Assembly: GCA_022184915.1 (NCBI GenBank) | Contig: JAGTJU010000003.1 | Span: forward strand, 558,001 to 622,000 | Origin: Myxococcales bacterium | GTDB taxonomy: Bacteria; Myxococcota_A; Polyangia; Fen-1088 | DNA: 64,000 nucleotides | Direction: 5' to 3' | Shown here: positions 19,178-28,691 of the stretch, in pieces | How positions within the stretch are numbered: the first letter of the stretch is position 1 | Layout of the letters: the number at the start of each line of letters is the position of its first letter | The notes under the pieces: generated by a model | Seen by the model: the letters and a program-made list of their open reading frames with translations, nothing else | Told to the model about the DNA's origin: nothing | Databases searched by the model: none | Position numbers and translations under genes: made by a program

Positions 19178-20578
19178 TCAGTCGTCGCGGAGGTGTGACT
19201 CGAGCGTGTTCACGATGCTGCGCTGGGCGGGATCCTCTTTGACCAGCCGTTCGATCTTCCTCACCGCGCTAATGACCGTGGAATGATCTTTGCCGCCGAA
19301 GCGTGAGCCGATTTCGGGGTAGCTCATCGACGTGAGCTTACGTGCCAGGTACATCGCCACGGCGCGGGGATGCGCCACGGCCCGGTGGCGCTTGGGGCCC
19401 TTGAGGTCGGCCAACTTGATGCTGAAATAGGTGGCCACCTCCCGCTGGACCGCCTCGATCGTGAGACCCACCGGGGAGCTCGCCACGATGTTCTTGAGCG
19501 CATCTTGCGCCAGCTCGAGGGTGAGCGGGCGGCTCTCGAACGAGGCGCGGGCGCTCACCCGCGCGAGGGCACCCTCGAGATCTCGGACGTTCGTCTTGAT
19601 GGCTGTCCCGATGAAGAGAGCCACGTCGTCGGGAAGCTCGATCCGGTCGAGCTCCGCCTTGCGCTTGACGATGGCGACGCGGGTCTCCATGTCCGGCGTA
19701 CCCACCTCCGCGATGAGTCCCCAGGTAAAGCGGCTTCGCAGCCGGTCTTCGAGCCCCGCGACCTCACTCGGGAGCTTGTCGCAGGTCATCACGATCTGCT
19801 TGTGGGCGTAGTGGAGCGCGTTGAAGGTGTGAAAGAACTCGTCCTGGGAGCTGTCCTTGTTGGACAGGAACTGGATGTCGTCGATGAGCAGAACGTCAGG
19901 GAACTCCCGGTAGCGGGCCCTGAACTCCTCCATCTGGCTGCCGCCGCCACCGCCTCGGTTCATGAGCGAGCTGATGAAGTCCGTGACGAAACGCTCACAG
20001 GTCACGAACACCACGTTCCACTCGGGGTGCTGACGGTAGATCTCGTGTCCAATCGCCTGCAGGAGGTGGGTTTTCCCCACGCCCACGCCACCGTAAATGA
20101 ACAGCGGGTTGTACTTTTCCCCGGGCGACTCGGCGACGCTGAGCGCGGCGGAGTGGGCGAACCGGTTCGTGGGCCCCACGACGAACTTCTCGAAGGCGTA
20201 GCGCGTGAGCAGGTTGGGCGGCTTGGCCCGTGAGGGAAGTTCGACCGTGGGGCTCCGGGTGGCAACCGACGCGGGGGAGCCCTCGGGGGCAAGCCCGGCT
20301 GGACCCGTTTTCGGGGTGGCGGCGGCCGCATCCTCTTCGATGACGAACTCCACCGTGAAAGTCGTCTGCGTTCGGCCCTGGAGATCCTTCAATATGGACG
20401 GGAGGAAATGGTCCTCGAACCACTCCTTGTGGTACCGGTTCGGCGCCCTGAGCCGAATGCGCCCGTCCTCGATGGACACACACTCGATGGGCTTGAGCCA
20501 CATGCTGCGATGCAGTGGCTTGACCATCGGCTCGATGGAACGGACGGCTTCTCCCCAAAGTTCGATCATGTTCTCCAC
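19178..20578 (-). CDS. dnaA: Chromosomal replication initiator DnaA
   Basis: AAA+ initiator that binds DnaA boxes and melts the origin. 466 residues. The N-terminal domain I is followed by a short variable linker, Walker A GGVGVGKTHLLQAIG, Walker B DVLLIDDIQFLSNKD, the arginine-finger region GLEDRLRSRFTWG, and a domain IV helix-turn-helix ending in GGKDHSTVISAVRKIE. The start at 20578 is a GTG (GTG GAG AAC ATG); the ATG three codons later is equally possible. A DnaA-box-like TTCTCCACA overlaps the start codon, which would suit autoregulation. Confidence 0.97.
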   Translation of the reverse strand: MENMIELWGEAVRSIEPMVKPLHRSMWLKPIECVSIEDGRIRLRAPNRYHKEWFEDHFLPSILKDLQGRTQTTFTVEFVIEEDAAAATPKTGPAGLAPEGSPASVATRSPTVELPSRAKPPNLLTRYAFEKFVVGPTNRFAHSAALSVAESPGEKYNPLFIYGGVGVGKTHLLQAIGHEIYRQHPEWNVVFVTCERFVTDFISSLMNRGGGGGSQMEEFRARYREFPDVLLIDDIQFLSNKDSSQDEFFHTFNALHYAHKQIVMTCDKLPSEVAGLEDRLRSRFTWGLIAEVGTPDMETRVAIVKRKAELDRIELPDDVALFIGTAIKTNVRDLEGALARVSARASFESRPLTLELAQDALKNIVASSPVGLTIEAVQREVATYFSIKLADLKGPKRHRAVAHPRAVAMYLARKLTSMSYPEIGSRFGGKDHSTVISAVRKIERLVKEDPAQRSIVNTLESHLRDD

Positions 20579-21274
20579 AGGTCAGGGCGCAAGAATTCCA
20601 TAATAGACACGGGAAATTACGACGGTCTTTCCCCAGTCTATCCACACGACGCACCCCCCTTGAGGGGCCCCCGGATGCCCGTCACGAAAAGCATGGTGAC
20701 GAAACGGCCAGAGCCCGTTGGGCGCGTCGGGCGAGCACCTCTCTAGCAGAGCCTTTTCGAGCCCAGCAAGAGCGTCCAAACCCGAAGCCGTAAGGTGTCG
20801 GAGATCAGGGAGGTTTTTTTACAAGAAACTTTTTCTCACTTGCCGTCTTGACGAGCCGACGGCGTCCAAATCAACGCATAACTATTTGGAATTCCTTGCC
20901 TTTTCATCACGCCTCCGAACCCCGTGTCGGGCGCGTCGGCAAATCTCGGGACGATCGCTCACTCGTTCCCGCTAGGCCCCGTAACTTGGGACTTCGCGGG
21001 ACCGGGGACCCTACGCATGCCGTTTTTCCGGGTGATCGCGGAACGGGAGCGTCACGAACCTGTCACAGCCCGCGAAAAACGAGGTGTTGGTGCCGTATCG
21101 TATTGTAACCATATGAAACTATTCACCTATCTGGGATGAGGCGCGGGGCGGTGAGGTAACCGGCCTCCTGCCCCGATCCAGAATGTGAACGAACGGCGTT
21201 TTTCGCCCCCAGGGCTCCTGGTGACCGCTGGGGCGTGCTTGTGGATAAGTGGGGCGATTCAGGGGGGCGTTTCG
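20579..21274. other. dnaA-rpmH divergent intergenic region with DnaA boxes
   Basis: About 700 bp without a gene. It holds an exact DnaA box (21240-21248, TTATCCACA on the minus strand), a one-mismatch box CTATCCACA at 20638-20646, an AT-rich tract at 20811-20835 and another around 20870-20895, and a TATTAT element near 20600 that could be a dnaA -10. It could be part of a bipartite origin together with the dnaA-dnaN gap, or only the regulatory region of dnaA. Confidence 0.5.
21240..21248 (-). promoter_or_regulatory. DnaA box (exact consensus)
   Basis: TGTGGATAA on the plus strand is the complement of the perfect R1-type box TTATCCACA. It lies 27 bp upstream of the rpmH -35. Confidence 0.75.
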
Positions 21275-21303
21275 TTGACACCCTAACCGGCCAATGCTAG
21301 TTG
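21275..21303 (+). promoter_or_regulatory. Promoter of rpmH-rnpA-yidD-yidC
   Basis: TTGACA (perfect -35), 17 bp, TAGTTG preceded by TGC (extended -10). The start would fall near 21310, 30 nt before the rpmH GTG. Confidence 0.6.
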
Positions 21304-21339
21304 TTCGCTCCCACTGCGGTTCGGAGCCGGAGGACAAGC

Positions 21340-21489
21340 GTGAAACGGACATATCAGCCCTCTCGAAAAAGCCGGAAACGAACTCACGGCTTTCGTAAAC
21401 GAATGAAAACCAAAGCCGGTCGCGAGGTGATTCGTCGCCGTCGCCGTCGTGGGCGCAAGCAGCTCACGGTCTCCGTACCCAAGAAGTGA
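21340..21489 (+). CDS. rpmH: 50S ribosomal protein L34
   Basis: 49-residue, strongly basic ribosomal protein. The conserved core is [20 protein letters not shown] followed by RRRRRRGRK. The start is the GTG at 21340, preceded by GGAGG at 21329-21333 with 6-nt spacing. A longer frame from 21301 would add non-conserved residues. First gene of the classical rpmH-rnpA-yidD-yidC cluster, divergent from dnaA. Confidence 0.96.
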   Translation: MKRTYQPSRKSRKRTHGFRKRMKTKAGREVIRRRRRRGRKQLTVSVPKK

Positions 21490-21559
21490 CGGGCCCGCGG
21501 CCCTGCGCAGCCGCACGATACGGAGCGCAGGCCAGCCAGCCGGGGAATCGGGGGGGCTC

Positions 21560-21943
21560 ATGTCTTTAGCCAAGGACCGTCACCCCAGGACCCGACCCCG
21601 GTCGGTACTGTCTCGCAACATGCGTGTCCGCAAGCGCACGGAGTTTATGGAACTTCAGGCGCAGGGCGAAAAAGCGAGCGGTAGGCATTTCACCGTACTC
21701 GGCGCCCCGGCGCCCGGTGGGGTGTGGCGCCTCGGCGTCACGGTGAGCCGCAAGGTCGGCAACGCCGTGACCCGCAACCGGGTCAAGCGGCGCATCCGTG
21801 AGAGCTTCCGGCGTCACGTGGTGGACCTACGAGCGCCCTGGCGGGTGGTCGTGATCGCGCGCCCTTCCGCTGCGGAGGCCGATTGGGAGGCCGTGTTCCG
21901 GGAGCTTGGCCATCTGCTTGCACGTTTCGGGAGGCGGCCATGA
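21560..21943 (+). CDS. rnpA: Ribonuclease P protein component
   Basis: 127-residue basic protein that helps the RNase P RNA process tRNA 5' ends. Features are VRKRTEFMELQAQGEKASGRHFTV, the GVTVSRKVGNAVTRNRVKRR segment and IRESFRRH. The ATG at 21560 follows a G-rich ribosome site and is 71 nt after rpmH. The stop overlaps yidD by 4 nt (ATGA). The RNase P RNA gene is not in the window. Confidence 0.94.
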   Translation: MSLAKDRHPRTRPRSVLSRNMRVRKRTEFMELQAQGEKASGRHFTVLGAPAPGGVWRLGVTVSRKVGNAVTRNRVKRRIRESFRRHVVDLRAPWRVVVIARPSAAEADWEAVFRELGHLLARFGRRP

Positions 21944-22263
21944 CAAGCCCCTCGCCGAACCCTCCGCGCGAGCGGACCCCGCCTGCGCCCGGCCTGGTGG
22001 TCCGCGGCCTTGGGGGGATCCTTCGTCTTTACCAGCTTCTGCTGTCTCCCTGGCTCGGGCGTGCTTGCCGCTTCGAGCCCAGCTGCTCGGCATACGCCCG
22101 AGAAAGCATCGAAACCCATGGAGTCGGGCGGGGTATATGGTATGCCCTGCGGCGCCTGCTGCGCTGTCACCCGTTTTGCGCGGGGGGCTTCGACCCCGTT
22201 CCTCCCAGGGCTGCGCCACGACGTGCGGCGGGGGGGCAAGGATCCGGGGAGTCAAGCAGGTAG
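21940..22263 (+). CDS. yidD: Membrane protein insertion efficiency factor YidD
   Basis: 107-residue inner-membrane-associated protein that assists YidC-dependent insertion. The family core is LRLYQLLLSPWLGRACRFEP, then SCSAYARESIETHG and LRRLLRCHPFCAGGFDPVP, with the conserved cysteines. It starts within the rnpA stop (ATGA) and ends 6 nt before yidC, so the three are translationally linked. Confidence 0.94.
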   Translation: MTSPSPNPPRERTPPAPGLVVRGLGGILRLYQLLLSPWLGRACRFEPSCSAYARESIETHGVGRGIWYALRRLLRCHPFCAGGFDPVPPRAAPRRAAGGQGSGESSR

Positions 22264-22269
22264 GTCGTC

Positions 22270-23985
22270 ATGGAAAATCGTCGCAATCTGATCGTCGCCG
22301 TGGTCCTGTGCATTGGCATCTTGTTGGTGTGGGACCGTTTTTTTCTTCCCAAGTCGGCCCCGCCGCCAAGCCCTGCGCCTGTCGCCGGCGCGGGCACTGC
22401 GCGGAAGGCGGGCCCCGCGCCCGAAACGCAACCCAAAGAAGCCGCCCCCGCGCTGGCCCCCGGTGGCCGGGCCGAGCGAGGTCCCGAGCGGACCGTCAGC
22501 CTCGAGACACGTGACGCGCGCTACGTGTTCAGCACCTGGGGCGCTTCGGTCAAAGCGGTCTACCTGACCGGCCCCCAGTTTCGGGCCAAGACCGGTGACG
22601 GCAGGCCCAAAGGCAGCGCGCTCGAGATCGTGCGGGCCCCGACGGGTGACGCAGCTCCCTTCGTCATCGGTTTTCCGGAGTCCGGTTTCTCATGGCCCGA
22701 CGACGTCGCCTGGCAGGTCGTGAGCCAGACACCGAATCAGGTACGGTTTGCCGCCGCGGCCGGGGGCGTCACCGTGACGAAGATCTTCAGCACGGTCCCC
22801 GAAAGCTACCAGCTGCGTCTCGACGTGGAGGTGCACAACCAGTCGGGCGGGTCCTTGGCGCCCCGCTTGTCTTTGACGATTCCCGGTCGGCAGGACCCCG
22901 ACAAGAAGGGGGGCGGCATGTTCAGCTACGCCGTCGCCAGCGTCGAGGAGATGGTGTGCTTGGTCGACGACAGCATCGAACGACACGCCGTCGAAGGCCT
23001 TCGCGAGGACCCCATCAACAAATCGGGTGTGGTGAAATGGGTGGCAGCGGACGAGCGCTTTTTCACGATCGCGGCCGTCCCGCCCCAGCAAGACTTGGCT
23101 GACACGCGCACCTGCCGCCAGACGGCCTCGAGCGAAGAGGCGGGAGCGGTCACGGTGGTCCTAGGACCTCTGACCCTTGCGAACGGGGACCGCCACACCT
23201 ATCCCTTTGCGCTCTTCACGGGACCGAAGTACCGCGATCTTCTCGCCGGGGTGGCTGCGTTTCCGATGGAGGGCGTGCAGGCCAAGGGTGGCCTCTCCGC
23301 CGCAGACGTCGAGCTCGACAGCAGCGTCAACGTGACCTTCGCCTTCATTTCGCGCCCCATGATGGCGACGCTGCGTGCGTTCCATGGTTTCACGCAGAAC
23401 TGGGGGCTTGCCATCATCCTGCTCACCATTCTGGTGAAGCTCATCACCTTCTACCCCGCACACAAGGCACTGCTCTCGGGCAAGCGCATGGCGAAGCTTG
23501 CCCCGAAGGTGGCCGAACTGAAGGAGAAGTATGGTAACGACCGGGAGCGGCTCGGTCGCGAGACGATGGCCCTGTACAAGGCCCAAGGCGTCAACGTGCT
23601 TGGGGGGTGCTTGCCCTCCCTCATTCAGATGCCCATCTGGATCGCCCTCTACTCGACGCTGAGCTACTCGGTCGAGCTCTACCGCGCCTCCTTCGTAGGG
23701 TACATACACGACCTTTCTTCACCCGACCCGTACTACATCCTGCCCCTCGTCATGGGTGTCACGATGTTCGTGCAGATGCGGATGACCCCTGCCGGCACGG
23801 ATCCGCAGCAACAGAAGATCATGTCGGTGATGATGCCCGTCATGTTCACCTTCTTTCAGATCTTCTTGCCTTCAGGCCTGGCTCTGTACGTTCTCACGAA
23901 TTACACGCTGGGCATCGTTCACCAGGTGATCGTGAACCGGCTCGACAAACAAACCGCGAAGCTCCGACCGGCGAAGGCAAGCTAA
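22270..23985 (+). CDS. yidC: Membrane protein insertase YidC (Oxa1 family)
   Basis: 571 residues, Gram-negative type. An N-terminal membrane helix (NLIVAVVLCIGILLVWDRFF) precedes a Pro/Ala-rich linker, a large periplasmic beta domain (about 70-340) and the five-helix insertase core. The core has FTQNWGLAIILLTILVKLIT, KMAPK-like KRMAKLAPKVAELKEKYG, GGCLPSLIQMPIWIALY and a last helix with LPSGLALYVLTNYTLG. It inserts proteins with or without SecYEG. The genes that often follow it (khpB, mnmE, rsmG, parAB) are not next to it here. Confidence 0.97.
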   Translation: MENRRNLIVAVVLCIGILLVWDRFFLPKSAPPPSPAPVAGAGTARKAGPAPETQPKEAAPALAPGGRAERGPERTVSLETRDARYVFSTWGASVKAVYLTGPQFRAKTGDGRPKGSALEIVRAPTGDAAPFVIGFPESGFSWPDDVAWQVVSQTPNQVRFAAAAGGVTVTKIFSTVPESYQLRLDVEVHNQSGGSLAPRLSLTIPGRQDPDKKGGGMFSYAVASVEEMVCLVDDSIERHAVEGLREDPINKSGVVKWVAADERFFTIAAVPPQQDLADTRTCRQTASSEEAGAVTVVLGPLTLANGDRHTYPFALFTGPKYRDLLAGVAAFPMEGVQAKGGLSAADVELDSSVNVTFAFISRPMMATLRAFHGFTQNWGLAIILLTILVKLITFYPAHKALLSGKRMAKLAPKVAELKEKYGNDRERLGRETMALYKAQGVNVLGGCLPSLIQMPIWIALYSTLSYSVELYRASFVGYIHDLSSPDPYYILPLVMGVTMFVQMRMTPAGTDPQQQKIMSVMMPVMFTFFQIFLPSGLALYVLTNYTLGIVHQVIVNRLDKQTAKLRPAKAS

Positions 23986-24176
23986 CCTGGCTCTCGGCCG
24001 TCCCCGGCCTTTGTCTCGTACGAGGGATCTCGAGGTTGCAGGCTTGAAACTTCTTCATGTCTGCGACGATCCTGAGTTTCGTCAAAGCGAGAGAGGCAGA
24101 CGCATCCGGGGATGGAGTCCCGCGGGAGTTGTGATACGCTCTACCGGTCATTGGGCGTCTTGGATACGGGTGTTGA

Positions 24177-24431
24177 ATGTCAGAACGGCTTTCGGATCTC
24201 GAAGAGAAGCTAAAGAGCTCGCGCAGCAAGCTCGAAGCGCTCGCTGAGCGCGCCGCTCAACTGCGCACGAAGCTCGAAGCTGACACCGCGCTGATCTCGT
24301 CCATGGAGAAACTGGCCGAGTTGGCCAAGCGCGCTCCGAACCCCGTTCTCCAGGACGACTATCACGAGGATGATGGCTACTACCTTTCGGACGGCTGGGA
24401 GATCGAGCTGGCCAACGAAGAAGGCAAGTAG
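24177..24431 (+). CDS. Small coiled-coil protein of unknown function
   Basis: 84 residues. Residues 1-50 show heptad-like coiled-coil spacing (LSDLEEKLKSSRSKLEALAE, then AAQLRTKLEADTALISSMEK). The C-terminus is acidic and aromatic (LQDDYHEDDGYYLSDGWEIE). I do not recognise a family. It stands alone between yidC and trmB with about 190 nt before it and 105 nt after. It is probably cytosolic, as there is no signal or membrane segment. The coherent amphipathic pattern argues that the gene is real. Confidence 0.6.
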   Translation: MSERLSDLEEKLKSSRSKLEALAERAAQLRTKLEADTALISSMEKLAELAKRAPNPVLQDDYHEDDGYYLSDGWEIELANEEGK

Positions 24432-24536
24432 CTAGGCAACTCGTTGGTATCGTGAGGGCAGGTCCCCGGCGCTTCAGTGCGGGACCGCAGGGGGCTGCAC
24501 GAAAGGCGTACATCTGGCACACTGGCGCGCCTTCGC

Positions 24537-25160
24537 ATGTCTTCTCGTCGCGTTCGCCAACACGTCAATCCTCTGCGCTCCGATCTTCTCTCGATAGACG
24601 ACGTGCCGCGGGTCGAGGGGCCCCCGGGCGCGTCTTTAGAGGTCGAGCTCGGCTCGGCCGAGGCCCACTTTCTGATGGACCGGGCTGTCGAGACGCCCGA
24701 CCGACACTACGTGGGGATCGAGATCCGGATAGAGATGGTGCACAAGGCGAACCGAGAAGCTGCGCACCGAGGCTTGGCCGGGAAGGTTCGCAGCGTCTTC
24801 GCGAACATCTCAGTGGACATGCCACGCCTGTTTGCTCCGCACAGCGTCTCTCGCTTCTTCGTAAACTTCCCCGACCCTTGGTTCAAGGAGCGCCAGCACA
24901 AACGGCGTGTGATCGACCCCTCTTTGGTCGACGACATGTTGGATGCCTTGGTGGACGGCGGCGAGATCTACGTGAACACCGACATCTTCGAGCTCGCGCT
25001 CGACGCCATGCAAGCCCTGGAGATGAACCCGGGCGTCCGCAATGTGCTGTCCCCTTGGACCTTTCTGCGACAGAGCGTGTTCAGCTCACGCTCTCGACGG
25101 GAAAGGCAATGTGAGCGGGACGGCACGAAGATCTGGCGGCTCGCGTACCGTCGCGCGTGA
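24537..25160 (+). CDS. trmB: tRNA (guanine46-N7)-methyltransferase TrmB
   Basis: SAM-dependent enzyme that methylates G46 in the variable loop of tRNAs. 207 residues from the ATG at 24537. Features are VELGSAEAHFLMDRA (SAM motif I; the usual GxGxG is reduced), YVGIEIRIEMVHKA, and the catalytic signature VNFPDPWFKERQHKRRVI with VNTDIFELA. The open frame extends 20 codons upstream without conservation. It is convergent with uvrB, 10 nt away. Confidence 0.9.
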   Translation: MSSRRVRQHVNPLRSDLLSIDDVPRVEGPPGASLEVELGSAEAHFLMDRAVETPDRHYVGIEIRIEMVHKANREAAHRGLAGKVRSVFANISVDMPRLFAPHSVSRFFVNFPDPWFKERQHKRRVIDPSLVDDMLDALVDGGEIYVNTDIFELALDAMQALEMNPGVRNVLSPWTFLRQSVFSSRSRRERQCERDGTKIWRLAYRRA

Positions 25161-25170
25161 GCGTTCGTGC

Positions 25171-27198
25171 TCAGGAAAGTTCGACCAGGCGATCTTCGAG
25201 CAGCTTGATCTGGTCTCTGACCGCAGCGGCCTTCTCGAATTCGAGCGCCTCGGCGAGGCGGTGCATGTCCTTGCGTAGCTTGTCGAGGGCTTTGGGGATC
25301 TCGCCGAGGGGCAGGTCGAGGGGGCTTGCGTGGCGCTTACGCCCCTTGTCGCGCCCGCGCGGAGGTGCCCCTTTTCCAAGGTCGTAAAAGTCGTCGAGGG
25401 CCGTGCCCGCGAGTTCTTCGATGGCCTTGCTGACCGTCTGTGGGGTAATGCCATGTTCCTCGTTGTACGCCTGCTGAAGGGCCCGACGGCGTTGCGTCTC
25501 ACCGATGGCTTTCCTCATCGACTCGGTCTCGCGGTCGGCGTACATGATGACCTTGCCCCGCACGTTGCGGGCGGCGCGGCCGATGGTCTGAATGAGTGAA
25601 CGCTCGGCACGGAGGAAGCCCTCCTTGTCGGCGTCGAGAATGGCGACCAACGAGACCTCGGGCAGATCGAGTCCTTCCCGCAACAAGTTGATGCCCACGA
25701 GCACGTCGAACTCGCCGAGGCGAAGCTCGCGCAAGATCTCGATGCGCTCGAGGGTATCTATATCCGAGTGCAGGTAGCGCACGCGGATGCCGAGCTCCGT
25801 GAGGTATTCGGTGAGATCCTCGGCCATGCGCTTGGTCAGCGTGGTGACGAGCACACGATCTTTCATCTCGACACGGGTCCGAATCTCGCCAACGAGATCG
25901 TCTACCTGGGTTCCGACCGGGCGCACCTCGATCTGGGGATCCAGAAGACCCGTGGGCCGAATGATCTGCTCCACCACGATGCCCTCGGCTTGTTCAAGCT
26001 CGTACTCACCCGGTGTGGCCGAGACGTACACACATTGGCGCGCGCGCTCCCGCCACTCCTCGAACTTGAGAGGTCTGTTGTCGAGCGCCGAAGGCAGACG
26101 AAACCCAAACGACACCAGCGTTTCCTTGCGCGCCCGATCGCCCTTGAACATCGCGCCGATCTGCGGAATCGTCTGGTGCGACTCGTCGACGACCATCAGG
26201 AAGTCCTTCGGAAAGTAATCGATCAGTGTGGGGGGAGGGTCGCCCGCGCCTCGGCCTGACAGGTGCCGGGAGTAGTTCTCGATGCCCTTGCAGCGCCCCA
26301 TCTGTTCGAGCATCTCGAGATCGTACATCGTGCGCTGCTCGAGGCGTTGGGCCTCGACGAGCTTGTTGTCTCGTTTGAGGTCAACGAGCGCTTCGCGCAG
26401 CTCTTCCCGGATGCCGCGCATGGCGCGGGTCAGCTGCTCTGCCGGTGTCACGTAGTGCGAGCCTGGGAAGATCGAGACCTCCTCGAGCTTGCGCAGGACG
26501 CGTCCCCGCAGCGGGTCCACCTCGGAGATGGATTCGATCTCGTCGCCCCACCACTCGATGCGGATGGCCTTCTCCCTTTCGTAGGCCGGGAAGATCTCGA
26601 CGACGTCTCCTCGCACACGGAAGGTGCCGCGCGAAAAATCGAGGTCGTTGCGGTCGTACTGGATTTCGACGAGGCGCCTCAGCACGGCGTCGCGGCGGAC
26701 CTCGACGCCCGTTTCGAGATCCACCTTCATGCCGAGGTAGGCCTCGGCGGCACCGATGCCGTAGATGCACGAGACCGAGGCCACGATGAGCGCGTCACGA
26801 CGGGTGAGCAACGCGAAGGTCGCCGCGTGGCGCATCCGGTCGATCTCCTCGTTGATGAGCGAGTCCTTCTCGATGTATGTGTCCGTGGAGGGGACGTAGG
26901 CCTCGGGCTGGTAGTAGTCGTAGTAGCTGACGAAGTAGTGGACGGCGTTGTCGGGGAAGAGGTTCCTGAACTCGAGGTAGAGCTGATGCGCCAGGGTCTT
27001 GTTGTGCGCGATCACCAGGGTGGGGCGCTGGATGGCGGCGACCACGTTGGCCATCGTGAAGGTCTTGCCGCTGCCCGTGATACCCAAAAGGACCTGTGCG
27101 GCATCGCCGCGCGTGACGCCTTCGATGAGCTCCCCGATGGCGCGGGGCTGGTCACCCCGGGGGGACAGGGAGGTCTGCAGACGAAAGGGCGTGGGCAT
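25171..27198 (-). CDS. uvrB: Excinuclease ABC subunit B (UvrB)
   Basis: Damage-verifying helicase-like subunit of nucleotide excision repair. 675 residues from the ATG at 27198 ([10 protein letters not shown]). It has Walker [15 protein letters not shown], the DNA-clamping beta-hairpin [33 protein letters not shown], helicase motifs [18 protein letters not shown] and [20 protein letters not shown] and QTIGRAARN, and the C-terminal UVR motif for UvrC contact. UvrA and UvrC are elsewhere. The 54-nt gap to divergent thiE must hold both promoters. Confidence 0.97.
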   Translation of the reverse strand: MPTPFRLQTSLSPRGDQPRAIGELIEGVTRGDAAQVLLGITGSGKTFTMANVVAAIQRPTLVIAHNKTLAHQLYLEFRNLFPDNAVHYFVSYYDYYQPEAYVPSTDTYIEKDSLINEEIDRMRHAATFALLTRRDALIVASVSCIYGIGAAEAYLGMKVDLETGVEVRRDAVLRRLVEIQYDRNDLDFSRGTFRVRGDVVEIFPAYEREKAIRIEWWGDEIESISEVDPLRGRVLRKLEEVSIFPGSHYVTPAEQLTRAMRGIREELREALVDLKRDNKLVEAQRLEQRTMYDLEMLEQMGRCKGIENYSRHLSGRGAGDPPPTLIDYFPKDFLMVVDESHQTIPQIGAMFKGDRARKETLVSFGFRLPSALDNRPLKFEEWRERARQCVYVSATPGEYELEQAEGIVVEQIIRPTGLLDPQIEVRPVGTQVDDLVGEIRTRVEMKDRVLVTTLTKRMAEDLTEYLTELGIRVRYLHSDIDTLERIEILRELRLGEFDVLVGINLLREGLDLPEVSLVAILDADKEGFLRAERSLIQTIGRAARNVRGKVIMYADRETESMRKAIGETQRRRALQQAYNEEHGITPQTVSKAIEELAGTALDDFYDLGKGAPPRGRDKGRKRHASPLDLPLGEIPKALDKLRKDMHRLAEALEFEKAAAVRDQIKLLEDRLVELS

Positions 27199-27252
27199 CA
27201 GGTCTCGCTTTCGACGGCCCCGACGGGCGGGTCGGTGAAGTAGTGTACGCGG

Positions 27253-27912
27253 ATGTTGCACGGTTTCTATGCGATCCTCGACCTCTCACCGCACCTCGTG
27301 CTCGGGGGTGCATCGGCAATTGAACGAGCGGCTCGGAACCTGCTTGCCGCAAAACCCTGTGTTCTGCAGTTGAGAGCGAAGAGCGCCACCGCGGCCGAGA
27401 TGCTGGCGGTGGCCGAGCAGGTGGCGCCTCTCTGCCAGGAGGCGGAGGTTCCCTTTTGCGTCAACGACCGCCTCGACGTGGCCATGGCCGTGGGCGCCGA
27501 CGCCGTGCACCTCGGACAAGACGATCTGCCCCTGGGCGCCGCCCGCGCGGTCCTGAAACGCCAGGGCTTCCCGATGCGCATCGGGGTGTCGACCCACGAT
27601 CGGGCCCAGGCCCGGCGCGCAGCCTCCGAAGGCGCTGACTACATCGGCTTTGGACCCGTCTTTCCCACGCAGTCCAAGCTGAATCCGGATCCCGTCGTGG
27701 GCCTCGAAGCCCTGCGGGCCGTGGTGCAGGAGGTGACGGTACCTGTGGTGGCGATCGGCGGCATCACGCTCGCGTCCCTGACGTCCGTGGTGGCGAGCGG
27801 CGCCGCGGCCGCTGCCGTCATCTCAGCCGTATCCGCCCATTCTGATCCTCGTTGGGCGGGCCAACAGGTGCAGGCGGCGTTCGGGGTTCAGCCGAAACGG
27901 CCGGTGATGTAG
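27253..27912 (+). CDS. thiE: Thiamine-phosphate synthase ThiE
   Basis: Joins HMP-pyrophosphate and THZ-phosphate into thiamine phosphate. 219 residues of a TIM barrel. Conserved parts are [10 protein letters not shown] (the substrate-binding QxR), [20 protein letters not shown] (NDR motif), [34 protein letters not shown] and VVAIGGIT. The gene stands alone rather than in a thi operon. Its 3' end overlaps pstB on the other strand by 25 nt. A TAGTGT hexamer 6 nt before the ATG could be a -10. Confidence 0.92.
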   Translation: MLHGFYAILDLSPHLVLGGASAIERAARNLLAAKPCVLQLRAKSATAAEMLAVAEQVAPLCQEAEVPFCVNDRLDVAMAVGADAVHLGQDDLPLGAARAVLKRQGFPMRIGVSTHDRAQARRAASEGADYIGFGPVFPTQSKLNPDPVVGLEALRAVVQEVTVPVVAIGGITLASLTSVVASGAAAAAVISAVSAHSDPRWAGQQVQAAFGVQPKRPVM

Positions 27913-28661
27913 TCTTCCGTGCGCTGCTGGCTGGGCTTGGTGAACAAGATCTCGGTCTTGTCGAACTCGATGAGATCACCCATGTAGAAGAACGCGCAGT
28001 AGTCGGAGACGCGCGCGGCCTGTTGCATGTTGTGAGTCACGATGATCACCGTGTAGTCGTCCGCCAGCTCGTGGATGAGCTCTTCGATGTGCGCGGTGGC
28101 GATGGGATCCAGCGCCGAGGCTGGCTCATCCATCAGAAGCACCTCGGGTTCGACCGCCAGCGCGCGGGCGATGCAGAGCCGCTGCTGCTGGCCACCCGAG
28201 AGGCCAAGGGCGCTGTCCGAAAGGCGATCCTTCACTTCGTCCCAGAGCGCGGCGTGCTTCAGGGCACGTTCAACGCGCCCCGCGATTTCGCTGTTGTCCT
28301 TGATGCCGCCGATGCGGAGCCCATAGGCCACGTTCTCGAAGATTGATTTCGGGAAAGGGTTCGAGCGCTGAAACACCATGCCGATGCGTCGGCGCACCGA
28401 AACCGCGTCGATGCCCGCGCCGTAGATGGCGTCACCGTCGAGCCGAATGTCGCCTGTGACGCGACAACCCGGAATCAACTCGTTCATCCGGTTTATCGAT
28501 CGCAAGAAGGTGGACTTGCCACAGCCCGAAGGACCGATGAGCGAAGTCACGTGCTTCTCTGGCAGATCCAGAGAAATGGGGCCGATGGCCTTCTTCTCTC
28601 CGTAAAAGACCGAGAGCTCTTTTACGGTCATCTTGGCGGGAGGGGTCTCTTCCGTACTCAT
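27888..28661 (-). CDS. pstB: Phosphate ABC transporter ATP-binding protein PstB
   Basis: 257-residue ATPase of the high-affinity phosphate importer. Walker A is [20 protein letters not shown], the ABC signature [18 protein letters not shown], Walker [17 protein letters not shown], and the switch histidine VTHNMQQ. It closes the pstS-pstC-pstA-pstB order. A phoU gene normally follows; here the gene instead ends in a convergent overlap with thiE. Confidence 0.97.
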   Translation of the reverse strand: MSTEETPPAKMTVKELSVFYGEKKAIGPISLDLPEKHVTSLIGPSGCGKSTFLRSINRMNELIPGCRVTGDIRLDGDAIYGAGIDAVSVRRRIGMVFQRSNPFPKSIFENVAYGLRIGGIKDNSEIAGRVERALKHAALWDEVKDRLSDSALGLSGGQQQRLCIARALAVEPEVLLMDEPASALDPIATAHIEELIHELADDYTVIIVTHNMQQAARVSDYCAFFYMGDLIEFDKTEILFTKPSQQRTEDYITGRFG

Positions 28662-28691
28662 GGGCGCGGCCGTCTCTTTATCAGGGTTAGT

